From Serratia quinivorans (GTDB lineage Bacteria > Pseudomonadota > Gammaproteobacteria > Enterobacterales > Enterobacteriaceae): a DNA stretch of 64,000 nt. The stretch spans positions 62,001-126,000 of the forward strand of contig NZ_CAMKGL010000003.1 of assembly GCF_946227985.1 (NCBI RefSeq). Reading direction: 5' to 3'. The position numbers were made by a program, and so were the translations under genes. Below are positions 51,502-60,726 of this stretch, piece after piece. The stretch's first letter is position 1; every line of letters starts with the position of its first letter. The notes beneath the pieces are model-generated. The model did not search any database. It was not told the DNA's origin and saw nothing but the letters and a program-made list of their open reading frames with translations.

Positions 51502-53019
51502 ATGAAGAAACTGCTCCCCCTTCTTATCGGACTGAGCCTGGGCGGCTTCAGTGCAATGAGCCAGGCAGAGAACCTGCTGCAGGTCTACAAACAGGCCAGG
51601 GAAAGTAACCCGGATCTGCGCAAAACCGCCGCTGACCGTGACGCCGCATTCGAAAAAATCAACGAAGCACGCAGCCCGTTGCTGCCGCAGTTGGGTTTGA
51701 CCGCGGGTTACGATTACACCAATGGTTATCGTGACAATAACGGCGTTAACAGTAACGTCACCAGCGGCTCCCTGGCGTTGACCCAGACTGTCTTCGACAT
51801 GTCCAAATGGCGTGCGCTGACGCTGCAGGAAAAAACCGCCGGTATCTCCGACGTGACTTTTCAGACCTCGTCACAGCAGCTGATCCTCGATACCGCTACC
51901 GCCTATTTTAACGTGCTGAGCGCCATCGATACGCTGTCCTACACCCAGGCGAACAAGCAAGCGGTTTACCGCACCCTGGACCAGACCACCCAACGCTTTA
52001 ACGTGGGCCTGGTCGCGATCACCGACGTGCAAAACGCCCGTTCGTCCTACGATACCGTGCTGGCGGCCGAAGTCACCGCCCGTAACAACCTGGACAACGC
52101 GCTGGAAAAACTGCGCCAGGTGACCGGCACCTTCTATCCGGAACTGGCCTCGTTGAATACCGACCGTTTCAACACCCAACGCCCGGATGCCGTCAATAAC
52201 CTGCTGAAAGAAGCCGAAAGCCGCAACCTGAGCCTGTTGTCCGCTCGCCTGAGCCAAGATCTGGCCCGTGAGCAGATCCGCTCGGCACAAACCGGCTACA
52301 TGCCAACGGTAGACGTCAGCGCATCAACCGGCATCAGTAATACCAAATATAACGGTTCCGCTACTCGTGATTCAACGCGTTACGGCGATTCCGATGCTGG
52401 ACAGAATAAGGTTGGCATCAGCTTCAATATGCCGCTGTATAACGGCGGCCAGACCAACTCACAGGTGCAACAGGCGCAGTACAACTTCGTTGGCGCCAGC
52501 GAGAAACTGGAAAGCGCCCACCGCAGCGTAGTGCAGACCGTGCGTTCTTCGTTCAATAACGTGAACGCCTCGATCAGCAGCATCAACGCCTACCAACAAG
52601 CGGTAGTGTCTGCTCAGAGTTCATTGGATGCAACCGAGGCCGGTTACCAGGTGGGTACCCGTACCATCGTCGACGTGCTGGATGCGACCAGTGCGCTGTA
52701 TAACGCCAAGCAACAGCTCTCCAGCGCGCGTTATACCTACCTGATCAACCAACTGAACATCAAGTCGGCGCTCGGTACTCTGAACGAGAATGACCTGTTG
52801 ATGTTGAATGGCGCATTGGGTAAACCGATTTCGACCTCGCAAGACGTGGTCGCACCGCAGACCACCGCACAGGACGCTTACGCTGAAGGCTATAACAGCA
52901 ACGCCCCTGCGCCACAAACCTCCGCACCGGCTGCTGCCCCGGTTGCCACCCGCGCCTCCGCGCCGGTGACTACCACCAGCCAGCCTGCACGCAACAGCGG
53001 TAATCCATTCCGTAATTGA
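51502..53019 (+). CDS. tolC: Outer-membrane efflux channel TolC
   Basis: This 505-residue trimeric channel-tunnel has a signal peptide (MKKLLPLLIGLSLGGFSAMSQA) and the internal tandem TolC/OEP repeat. Highly conserved blocks such as QTTQRFNVGLVAITDVQNAR and VGTRTIVDVLDAT are almost identical to E. coli. The C-terminus is Ala/Pro/Thr-rich and ends NPFRN. The ATG at 51502 has AAGGA six bases upstream; an ATG at 51496 is too close to it. It serves multidrug pumps and type I secretion. Confidence 0.97.
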   Translation: MKKLLPLLIGLSLGGFSAMSQAENLLQVYKQARESNPDLRKTAADRDAAFEKINEARSPLLPQLGLTAGYDYTNGYRDNNGVNSNVTSGSLALTQTVFDMSKWRALTLQEKTAGISDVTFQTSSQQLILDTATAYFNVLSAIDTLSYTQANKQAVYRTLDQTTQRFNVGLVAITDVQNARSSYDTVLAAEVTARNNLDNALEKLRQVTGTFYPELASLNTDRFNTQRPDAVNNLLKEAESRNLSLLSARLSQDLAREQIRSAQTGYMPTVDVSASTGISNTKYNGSATRDSTRYGDSDAGQNKVGISFNMPLYNGGQTNSQVQQAQYNFVGASEKLESAHRSVVQTVRSSFNNVNASISSINAYQQAVVSAQSSLDATEAGYQVGTRTIVDVLDATSALYNAKQQLSSARYTYLINQLNIKSALGTLNENDLLMLNGALGKPISTSQDVVAPQTTAQDAYAEGYNSNAPAPQTSAPAAAPVATRASAPVTTTSQPARNSGNPFRN

Positions 53020-53038
53020 TTGCCGTACTGCGCTGAAT

Positions 53039-53071
53039 ACGGGGTCCGGCATCTGCCGTACCCCGTTTTTT
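53039..53071 (+). terminator. Strong terminator after tolC
   Basis: ACGGGGT/ACCCCGT and CGGCA/TGCCG form a long stem with one C-T mismatch and a two-base loop, followed by TTTTTT. In E. coli ygiB follows tolC here; in this window transcription is likely stopped. Confidence 0.9.
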
Positions 53072-53204
53072 GTTTAGCTTTCCGCCACGGCATCGCCGCT
53101 CAAATACAGGAAGGGTTACGACAGGTGACTCGGCAGGGATATGCTAGAACAGGCGTACATTGCCGTACGCCTGGGACGAAGGTGTGACTAACAAGACGAA
53201 ATCG

Positions 53205-54266
53205 CTAGATAATCTGCATTATCGCTTTCATATACCCCATGGCATAAGCCATACCGGCATGCCATGGCGCATCACAACTCATCTGCGGCGAATGATCGGG
53301 GATCAGCACACCGTCAAATTTGCACTCTTTGAGAATGCGTAGCACCTTCGGCATGTCGATATCACCTTCATCAATAAAGGTTTCATGGTAGTAAGGCACC
53401 TTACCTTTTACGTTGCGGAAATGCAGGTAGGCAATAGCCCCTTGTTGCGCATAACGTTCCACCGCCTGATAAACATCACCCTCTGACATTTCTGCAATCG
53501 TCCCAAGGCAGAACTCCAGCGCATTCGAACGACTTGGCTGCAAATCCAGCAGTTTTTGATACAAATGAGGCTGATTCACCAATCGGGGCTGTCCACGGAC
53601 AAACTCCAACGGTGGATCATCAGGGTGCGCAGCCAACCTGACGCCTGCAGCTTCTGCCACGGGAACAATCTGTGCAAGGAACCACTCCAGGCGCTGCCAC
53701 AGTTGTTCAGTCGTGGTCGCATTCCTCAATCCCGTCGCATGTTCATCAACCACCATATTCCATGCCATGCTGGCCGGTAACGGACTTTCTGTTTGCTCAT
53801 TCACCCCGTTTAACCCAACAGTTTTAGCTCCGCCACGCGCTTTGTTTTCCTCTATTCGTCCCGCGACGCCGGCCAAACTGAAGTTATAACCAAAAACAGG
53901 AATACCCGCCGCACCAACATTGCGAATAATTTGCTTAACCGTTTCTATCTGCTGATCTTTTTTTGGTCCATCAAACAAAATGTGGTCCCAGTGACAAGGA
54001 TCGAAGTTTTCAATGGCGTAAAAGGTCAGGTCAAATTTCTCCATACGGGCACGAATATCAAGAAGTTCTTCCGTGCTCCAGATCTCCGCCTGCGCGGTCC
54101 CCCATCCCTGAGTATCGCCTACCGGTTGATTCGAACGAGAAAAGCGATCGTTACGATGAAAGTAATCCACCATATGCACCACAATATGAGTAGCGCCACA
54201 CTGGCGAGCAAAGGCAAAATGTTCATCATCCAGCATGTGTCTGTACAGACCAAAGCCAAGTTTCAT
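53205..54266 (-). CDS. UxuA-family mannonate-dehydratase-like TIM-barrel protein
   Basis: This 353-residue protein is a distant member of the D-mannonate dehydratase family. It has HPDDPP (about residue 215) and HFRN and PDHSPQM blocks near the end that match metal-binding segments of UxuA (HPDDPPR, HLR, RPDHGHQM). It is shorter than E. coli UxuA (394 residues) and lacks its central insertion. It should dehydrate or isomerise an acidic sugar-like substrate in the cytoplasm. It lies last in a three-gene leftward operon with an ACS-family transporter and an RraA-like protein. The substrate is unknown. Confidence 0.75.
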   Translation of the reverse strand: MKLGFGLYRHMLDDEHFAFARQCGATHIVVHMVDYFHRNDRFSRSNQPVGDTQGWGTAQAEIWSTEELLDIRARMEKFDLTFYAIENFDPCHWDHILFDGPKKDQQIETVKQIIRNVGAAGIPVFGYNFSLAGVAGRIEENKARGGAKTVGLNGVNEQTESPLPASMAWNMVVDEHATGLRNATTTEQLWQRLEWFLAQIVPVAEAAGVRLAAHPDDPPLEFVRGQPRLVNQPHLYQKLLDLQPSRSNALEFCLGTIAEMSEGDVYQAVERYAQQGAIAYLHFRNVKGKVPYYHETFIDEGDIDMPKVLRILKECKFDGVLIPDHSPQMSCDAPWHAGMAYAMGYMKAIMQII

Positions 54267-54296
54267 AACGTTATCTCCTGAAGAACAAAACTATTT

Positions 54297-55586
54297 TTAT
54301 TCATGACCGATTACGGATACGTACTTTGTATCCTTGAGTCGCAAGGGTTTAACAAAAATCGCTACGCTAATGGCCCCTAGTACAGCGACCCCTCCAGCGA
54401 TGAAGAAAGCCGTGTTGTAGACCCCTGTCCATTGAATGATGTATCCGGTGACTATAGGGCCTAAGATGCCCGCCACGTTAGCCGTCGCATGAACCACACC
54501 GCCAACCGCCCCCATGTTTTTGCGGGCCACAGTGTCCTGCAAAATTCCCCAGTAAGTGGTAGCCGACAAATATAGAAAGAAGATCCCACAGGCCATCAAC
54601 GTCACGGCGCTCGTAGCACTGGTGACATTACCGACGCAGATAACAAAAATTGCCGAGGCGCCAAGGCAAATAACCAATACCACCTTGCGCGATAACAAGG
54701 CATTACCCGTTTTACGAACCAGGCAATCACACAGGTATCCGCCCAGCGCCATCCCGATGGAACCAAGCAACCATGGGATCACGCTGACGATGCTCATGTC
54801 CTTCAGGCTGAGATGCTGAGAGGTCGACAAATAGCTGGGGAACCAGGAAAGAAAGAAAAACAGAATGTAGTTCAGACCAAAAAAGGCGAAGGCCGTGGCC
54901 AGGATGGTGGGCTGTTTAATATAGAAAGATAGAGGCAGTGATGACTCATCAATATCTTCATCCTCGCCCTGCTGCCCCTGCTGAATCAGCGTCAATTCCT
55001 CTGGTGAAATGGAGGGGTGTTGCTCTGGCCGATCCCTGGCAATTTTTATCCAGAAGGCCAACCAGACAAATCCAAGCAAGGCGATAGCAACAAACGCCAT
55101 TCGCCAGCCAATAAACAGCACCAGTGTTCCCATGATCGATCCCGCAACGGCACCGCCCAATGGGTTGCCGGCAGTGGCTACGCCGATGGCGCTACCAATT
55201 TCGCGACGAGGAAACCAGTTGTTGACCATTTTATTGAGCGTGGCGGCAAAGGGACCTTCCCCAGCTCCGAACAAAACTCGAATAACCAGCATGGAAGCAA
55301 AGCCCATTGCCATACCGATCAGTCCGCAAAAGAACGACCAAAACGCCATGCTGACGGCGAACACCAGTTTGGGTCCAAATCGATCTGACGCATAGCCACC
55401 AACAAAGTTAAACAGGGCATAGCCGATGGAGAAGCTGCTAAAAATAATGCCCAGTTCACCGGGGGTGAGTTGTAAGTCACTGGCAAACATCGGCGCGGCA
55501 ATGGCAAATGCCGAGCGATCCATGTAGTTGATCGCGCCACCCAGAGAAAGTAAGAAAACAATATTCCAGCGTTTACTTTTAAACAT
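54297..55586 (-). CDS. ACS-family MFS transporter (organic/sugar acid)
   Basis: This 429-residue permease of about twelve membrane segments belongs to the anion:cation symporter family, which includes ExuT and GudP. NYMDRSAFAIAAPM in helix 1 and GYASDRFGPK in the helix 2-3 loop are typical. The ATG at 55586 has GAGGA seven bases upstream; another at 55592 is only one base from it. It is the middle gene of the operon, about 30 bases from the dehydratase-like gene. The most likely cargo is a hexuronate-, aldarate- or aldonate-like anion. Confidence 0.85.
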   Translation of the reverse strand: MFKSKRWNIVFLLSLGGAINYMDRSAFAIAAPMFASDLQLTPGELGIIFSSFSIGYALFNFVGGYASDRFGPKLVFAVSMAFWSFFCGLIGMAMGFASMLVIRVLFGAGEGPFAATLNKMVNNWFPRREIGSAIGVATAGNPLGGAVAGSIMGTLVLFIGWRMAFVAIALLGFVWLAFWIKIARDRPEQHPSISPEELTLIQQGQQGEDEDIDESSLPLSFYIKQPTILATAFAFFGLNYILFFFLSWFPSYLSTSQHLSLKDMSIVSVIPWLLGSIGMALGGYLCDCLVRKTGNALLSRKVVLVICLGASAIFVICVGNVTSATSAVTLMACGIFFLYLSATTYWGILQDTVARKNMGAVGGVVHATANVAGILGPIVTGYIIQWTGVYNTAFFIAGGVAVLGAISVAIFVKPLRLKDTKYVSVIGHE

Positions 55587-55621
55587 TGTCATGTCCTCGC
55601 ATTCTGGAAACAGGATGTGGA

Positions 55622-56308
55622 TTACATCACCCCAAACCGTTGATAGGCCTCAACCGCCCCCATTCCCTGGGCAATGGCATCACGGACTTTGTTTTCCATT
55701 GCCTTTTTCTCCACAGCCAGGCCAATCACTTCCTGTTCTACACGCGCGGGGATCACCAGCACACCTTCTTCATCCGCCACCACCATATCGCCCGGAGAAA
55801 TCAGCACGCCATCCACATTCACAGGGACACGGTAGTCGAGAACCTTGCCACGCACTTTTTGATCCTGAGCATAATTTCCGCGAGAGAAAACAGGGAAATC
55901 CAGCGCCAAAATTTCGTGCTTATCTCTGGAGTAACCATTCAAAATAGCGCCTGCCGCTTTAAGGTGGCTGGCACGCGTGGACATCAGCCCGCCCCAAAGT
56001 GCGTAAGTAGGTGATGACCCGCTGGCAATATAAACTTCGTTTTCCGTCAGGCTATCCAAGGCTTCAAACATCACGCCAAAAGCTTTGTCTCCCAGCGGAC
56101 CCTGGCTTTTCGTGTTTGGGAAAGTGGCGTAGTCGGCTTCCAAAACGGGCATCGCCCTCCCGGCAATACGCATGTGAACGGCCAGGGGCTGTAATCGAGG
56201 ATGGAGAAATTGATGGTGCAAGCCCATCTCATCAAGAATATCGCCCAACAGGGCGGTAGATAAATTTTCTTTAATATTATCAAACAGTTTGTTATCAGCA
56301 GAATCCAT
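55622..56308 (-). CDS. RraA-like / 4-hydroxy-4-methyl-2-oxoglutarate aldolase-like protein
   Basis: This 228-residue protein belongs to the RraA/HMG-aldolase fold family. It shows GGLMSTRASHLKAAGAILNGYSRD (about residues 103-126), the G-rich phosphate/oxoacid loop with its Arg-Asp pair, and DGVLISPGDMVVADEEGVLVIP, a family hallmark. Many such proteins cleave branched 2-oxo acids to pyruvate; true RraA instead inhibits RNase E. The catabolic operon context favours an aldolase-like role. The ATG at 56308 follows AGAGGA. It is first in the operon. Confidence 0.8.
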   Translation of the reverse strand: MDSADNKLFDNIKENLSTALLGDILDEMGLHHQFLHPRLQPLAVHMRIAGRAMPVLEADYATFPNTKSQGPLGDKAFGVMFEALDSLTENEVYIASGSSPTYALWGGLMSTRASHLKAAGAILNGYSRDKHEILALDFPVFSRGNYAQDQKVRGKVLDYRVPVNVDGVLISPGDMVVADEEGVLVIPARVEQEVIGLAVEKKAMENKVRDAIAQGMGAVEAYQRFGVM

Positions 56309-56353
56309 GTGTTGTTCCTCTTTATCCGCATAATTTAAAGTGTCATACTGTCT

Positions 56354-56368
56354 ACCTGTAAGACAGGT
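56354..56368. promoter_or_regulatory. Candidate FadR/GntR-type operator
   Basis: ACCTGTAAGACAGGT is a perfect 6-3-6 inverted repeat. Its GT-NNN-AC centre is the pattern bound by FadR-subfamily GntR regulators. It lies 46-60 bases before the RraA-like gene and about 190 before the divergent regulator. Confidence 0.65.
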
Positions 56369-56556
56369 TAGGGGAAATAAAAAAAGCGGAAAAGCTGAAC
56401 ATCCTGGCGATGTGATCTTTATCGCGAATATATCGGCGACCAGCCATTGATAAAAAAAACCATCAGCCGATAACATATTGATCCATTGGAATTTAAACTT
56501 ATCTGATACTGTAGACACCGCCAGACCCTCGATAAACGAGTCCAGAGAGCTGCACA

Positions 56557-57264
56557 ATGAGCATGATTAAACCGGTAATTGAGAAAAGCACACTGTCAGA
56601 TCAGGTAAGGAATTACCTGCTCGATCTCATTACAACAAACAAGCTGGAACCGGGTGAAAAGGTGCCCAGTGAGAAGCAACTGATTGAAACGCTTGGAGTC
56701 AGTCGTGGCGTGGTGCGTGAGGCATTTCAGGCCCTGTCTATTCTGGGTATTTTGGATATCAGCAGCGGTAAACATCCCAGAGTGCAGACCGTCAACTCCT
56801 CGGCATTGGAGACGATTTTCAACTATTCCATGGTGACCCGGCAGATATCCACCGGTGAGATACTGGAGTTGCGTAAAACCCTGGAGGTGCAGTGTGCGGC
56901 GTTGGCAGCCCGGCACGCTTCGGATGAGGACTTCTCCAGGTTACGTAATGAGATGGAGAATTTACGTAATGTCTTTGGCGACCATCAGCAGTTTATTATT
57001 CACGATTCACAGTTTCACTTGATACTGGCGGAAGCATCGGGGAATCCAATCTACGCGTTGTTGTTACAAGCGCTGCGCGCGCCACTGGAGAACTCTATTG
57101 CAGCCGGTTTGCAGGCCCACGATATCAACGATCGTCGTGAAAAGATCATTAGCGTTCACCAGGCTATTTTAGAAAAAGTGTGTCAACGCGATGAAGCCGG
57201 AGCCAGAGAGGCGATGCAAGATCATTTTGATTCGGCGATAAATGCCCTGATCGTTCAAAAATGA
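56557..57264 (+). CDS. FadR-subfamily GntR transcriptional regulator
   Basis: This 235-residue regulator has a winged helix-turn-helix (LSDQVRNYLLDLITTNKLEPGEKVPSEKQLIETLGVSRGVVREAFQALSILGILDI, about residues 11-65) and an all-helical FCD effector domain. That domain keeps a metal-binding pattern (Asp in HDSQFH, His in SVHQAI). It is divergent from the three-gene operon and probably controls it through the palindrome at 56354-56368. The effector is unknown but likely an organic or sugar acid. Confidence 0.9.
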   Translation: MSMIKPVIEKSTLSDQVRNYLLDLITTNKLEPGEKVPSEKQLIETLGVSRGVVREAFQALSILGILDISSGKHPRVQTVNSSALETIFNYSMVTRQISTGEILELRKTLEVQCAALAARHASDEDFSRLRNEMENLRNVFGDHQQFIIHDSQFHLILAEASGNPIYALLLQALRAPLENSIAAGLQAHDINDRREKIISVHQAILEKVCQRDEAGAREAMQDHFDSAINALIVQK

Positions 57265-57324
57265 CATTCCACCCTGCGGTGATATCATCACCGCTATCGC
57301 TTTATCTCGTCTGGACGGGATCCA

Positions 57325-59271
57325 ATGGAAAACACCTCAAGCTGGCAACGCCTGATCGCAGGCAACCTGCCACCCGCACAACGCCCTGCGCCGGCCATCT
57401 ATGCTTCCTGGCTACGCTGCCGCAGCCTGATGCAGCCCGCGGTGTGGAAAGCCCCCCACTGCGCGCTCGGCGCCACCTTTAATTCCATCTGCCAGCGTAA
57501 GAACGATCTGCTGACGCTCGGCCAGGCGGCGCTGGAAGACGCGTGCGAGTACATGGAACAACGGCGCTGCCTGCTGATGATCCTCGACGAAAGTGGCTGC
57601 ATGCTGTGGCTGTGCGGTGATATGCCAACGCGCGAGCATCTGCAACAATTGGGTTTTATGCCTGGCGCTTATTGGGCGGAAGGTGACATCGGCACCAATG
57701 CACCGTCACTGGCGGTGTCGGAGGGCCACCCAATGCAGGTCCGCGGCAGCGAACATGTGCGCGAGGCGCTGCACGACTGGTCATTCTGCGCCACGCCGGT
57801 CTATGACAACAGTGGCCGCCAACGCGGCTCGATCGCATTAGGCTGCCTGCTTGCCGACTGTGCCGCCGGCGATTTGTCACTGACGCTGGCGCTGGCACGT
57901 GAGATCGGTAATTCACTCAACGCCGACAGCCTGCTGGCGGAATCCAACCGCCATCTGAATCAGCTTTACGGCCTGCTCGACGGGGTGGATGACGGCGTCA
58001 TGGCCTGGGACCATCGCGGCTACTTGCAGTACATCAATCAGCGTGCCGCTTCCTTACTCAAGCTGGATGAACAACAAAGTCAGGGCAAACCCCTGAGCCA
58101 GTTGCTGACGCTGCCCGCTCTGCTCAACCGGGCCATCGCACAGCGTCAGCCGCTGCAACACGTTGAAGTGACCTTCGAAAGCCAGCGGCAGTTTATTGCG
58201 GCGCTGCTAACCCTCAAGCCGATCTTCGACGGCGAGCGCTGCAGCTTTATCGCCCTGCTCCATCCGCTCGAACGACTGCATCAGTATGTCAGCAGCCAAC
58301 TGGGGCGCGTCAGCCACAGTTTTGAACAGATGCCTTCCGCCTCGCTGGAGATGCGGCGGCTGATTCGCTATGGCCAGCAGGCGGCGAAAGGCCAGCACCC
58401 GATCCTGCTGTGCGGCGAAGAAGGCGTCGGCAAGGAGCTACTCAGCCAGGCGATCCACAACGCCAGTGAGCGCGCCGGCGGGCCGTACATCGCCCTCAAC
58501 TGCCAGCTCTTGCCGGAAGCCCAGGGGCTGCGGGAGCTGCTCGGCAGCGATGCCAACGAGGAAGAAGCGGGCCAGCTCAGCAAGTTTGAACTGGCCAATG
58601 GCGGCACGCTGTACCTGGAACAAATCGAGTATTTGCCGGCGGAGATGCAGTCTGCGCTGCTGCAGGTGCTGAAAACCGGCGTAGTCATGCGGCTCAACTC
58701 CAATCGGGTGATCCCGGTCGATGTGAGGGTGATCGCCAGCAGTGCCGCCGATCTGCCGCTGTTGGTGCAGCAGAATCGCTTTCGCCGCCAACTGTTCTAC
58801 AGCCTGCAGGCGTTCGAGATCCAAATCCCGGCGCTGCGCCAACGGCTGAGTGATATTCCGCTGCTGGTGAAGCACCACTTGCGTACGCTGGAACAGCATT
58901 TCCAATGCCGTTTTCGGGTGGATGACGAAGTGATGGTCCAGCTCGGTCTGTATCTGTGGCCCGGCAACGATCTGGAGCTGAAGGGGGTGGTGGAGCGCAC
59001 CGCGATGATGTGCCACGGCCACCATCTGCAACTGGCGGATTTGCCCGAGCACTTGCTCAGCCACCAGCCACTGCTGGAAAGTGAACCGCAGCCGGGCATA
59101 CCGCTATTAACACTGGCTGAGATGGAACGTCAGGCTATCATTCACGCGGCTAACGTCAGCCGCGGACAATTGAGCGAAATGGCGCAGCTGCTGGGCATTG
59201 GTCGCACCACACTGTGGCGAAAAATCAAACAGCATCAAATTGATATTCGCCAGTTTAAGCTGCGCGCCTGA
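57325..59271 (+). CDS. dhaR: Dihydroxyacetone kinase operon activator DhaR
   Basis: This 648-residue regulator has an N-terminal GAF-like sensor region (about 50-190), a PAS-like segment (about 210-300), an AAA+ domain (about 340-560; Walker A GEEGVGKE) and a Fis-type helix-turn-helix ending LGIGRTTLWRKIKQHQI. The GAFTGA loop that contacts sigma-54 is absent: the corresponding segment reads ELLGSDANEEEA. The Walker B region reads GGTLYLEQIEYL instead of the usual DE pair. E. coli DhaR has the same features and acts at a sigma-70 promoter, sensing the kinase through DhaK and DhaL. It runs convergently with dhaM, with only ten bases between the stops. Confidence 0.9.
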   Translation: MENTSSWQRLIAGNLPPAQRPAPAIYASWLRCRSLMQPAVWKAPHCALGATFNSICQRKNDLLTLGQAALEDACEYMEQRRCLLMILDESGCMLWLCGDMPTREHLQQLGFMPGAYWAEGDIGTNAPSLAVSEGHPMQVRGSEHVREALHDWSFCATPVYDNSGRQRGSIALGCLLADCAAGDLSLTLALAREIGNSLNADSLLAESNRHLNQLYGLLDGVDDGVMAWDHRGYLQYINQRAASLLKLDEQQSQGKPLSQLLTLPALLNRAIAQRQPLQHVEVTFESQRQFIAALLTLKPIFDGERCSFIALLHPLERLHQYVSSQLGRVSHSFEQMPSASLEMRRLIRYGQQAAKGQHPILLCGEEGVGKELLSQAIHNASERAGGPYIALNCQLLPEAQGLRELLGSDANEEEAGQLSKFELANGGTLYLEQIEYLPAEMQSALLQVLKTGVVMRLNSNRVIPVDVRVIASSAADLPLLVQQNRFRRQLFYSLQAFEIQIPALRQRLSDIPLLVKHHLRTLEQHFQCRFRVDDEVMVQLGLYLWPGNDLELKGVVERTAMMCHGHHLQLADLPEHLLSHQPLLESEPQPGIPLLTLAEMERQAIIHAANVSRGQLSEMAQLLGIGRTTLWRKIKQHQIDIRQFKLRA

Positions 59272-59281
59272 GGGCACGCCG

Positions 59282-60715
59282 TCAGTGGCTGAGTTGCAGC
59301 ACACCGCGCGCCGCATCCAGCATCGCTTTCTGGCCGTTGCGGGTTTTGCTCATGCAATCGTTCATGCCCACCACCATCGGCATGCCCATCGCCTTCGCCA
59401 AAATTGCGCTGTGCGACAGTGCGTTACCGCCGCTTAAGCAGATGCCGAGCACCAGACGACGATCGAGCATCACCACGTCAGACGGCATCAGTTCATCCAT
59501 CACCAGAATGGACGGCACGGTTAACGTAATCACCGGTAACGGCTGCTGTTGCAGATGACTCAGGGTGCGACGCAGCATGTCGCGCACGTCCAACTCCCGC
59601 GCCCGCATATATTCATCGTCCAGTTCACGATACTCCCCGGCAATCGCTTCCATCTCTTGCCGCCATGCCTGCTCGGCGCTGCATTGCTGGCGGGCGATGC
59701 GGGTATAGGCCGCCTGCTGCAGATCTGGATCGTCCAGCAGCATGCTGTGGGCGCCGAATATGGCCGCCTGCGGTTTGCCAATCAATGAGCCGGTGCGCTC
59801 CGCCAGTCGGTTCAAATCGCTCAGCGTATGCTGCAGGGCCTGACGCAACCTCTGTTGTTCATTCAGCACGTCGTCGGCACCAATAGTGCGCTCGACCACT
59901 GTCGGCCAGAAGCTCAGCGCCTGCCACACCGGGCCACTGGTCACGCTTTCCGCTACCGGAATACCGTGCAGCGACGGCAGGCTCTGCTCGGAGACCGTTT
60001 CGCCAAAGTGCTGCTCCGCCAGTGCGCTAAACGCCGCCAGCGCCTGTTCGGCCTGTGGACCGCCTGCAATCAGCCGAATGGTGTCGCCGTGGCGCACCTG
60101 CAAAAGCGCAATCTGGTTAAGACTGCGCGGATTGGCGCACTGGCCCTGTTTTTCCAGCACCAGCTCGACATCAAAGGGGGCCAACGCTTCGGCCAGCCGC
60201 GCCGCCGGTCGGGCGTGGAGCCCATGCGGGTTCTGTACCGTCCAACTGACGCTTTTCCCCTGAGCCAGCGGCAATTCAACGCTTTGAGCAACCGGCGCGG
60301 CCGCTTCCCCCAACTGCGCCTGTTTGGCCTGTAATGCGCCCTGCGCCTCGGCCAGTACCTGCTCAAGCCCGGCTCCGGCATTAGCAGCCACCACCGCGGC
60401 CAGCGTCCCTTCGACCAGCGGTGCCGAACATAGCCGTACCTTGGTGGCTAACAACGGATCCAGCAGGTCGATCGCGGTTTCGGCACTCAGCAGCGCACTG
60501 CCCAAATCCATCAGCACCACAATGCCCGCCCCGTCAGCCACCGACTCAATCGCTTCCATCACTTTGACAGCATCGGTGCCTATCGGGTGTTCCGCATCAT
60601 CGACACCCGCCGCCAGCACCAGTTTGCAGCCATCGCCACGCATCATCTGCAACGCCAGCTCTTCAACCCCGCGCGCCAACAGCGCGCTGTGTGAAACTAC
60701 AACGATATTGATCAT
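59282..60715 (-). CDS. dhaM: PTS-dependent dihydroxyacetone kinase phosphotransferase subunit DhaM
   Basis: This 477-residue protein passes phosphate from the PTS to DhaL-ADP. Three domains are fused: a mannose-type IIA-like domain with His9 (VVSHSALLARG), an HPr-like domain with His167 (NPHGLHARPAARLAEAL), and an EI-like domain with His435 (SGGNALSHSAILA). E. coli DhaM has the same layout at 472 residues. It is last in gldA-dhaK-dhaL-dhaM. Confidence 0.94.
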   Translation of the reverse strand: MINIVVVSHSALLARGVEELALQMMRGDGCKLVLAAGVDDAEHPIGTDAVKVMEAIESVADGAGIVVLMDLGSALLSAETAIDLLDPLLATKVRLCSAPLVEGTLAAVVAANAGAGLEQVLAEAQGALQAKQAQLGEAAAPVAQSVELPLAQGKSVSWTVQNPHGLHARPAARLAEALAPFDVELVLEKQGQCANPRSLNQIALLQVRHGDTIRLIAGGPQAEQALAAFSALAEQHFGETVSEQSLPSLHGIPVAESVTSGPVWQALSFWPTVVERTIGADDVLNEQQRLRQALQHTLSDLNRLAERTGSLIGKPQAAIFGAHSMLLDDPDLQQAAYTRIARQQCSAEQAWRQEMEAIAGEYRELDDEYMRARELDVRDMLRRTLSHLQQQPLPVITLTVPSILVMDELMPSDVVMLDRRLVLGICLSGGNALSHSAILAKAMGMPMVVGMNDCMSKTRNGQKAMLDAARGVLQLSH

Positions 60716-60726
60716 CTCGCCTCCTG

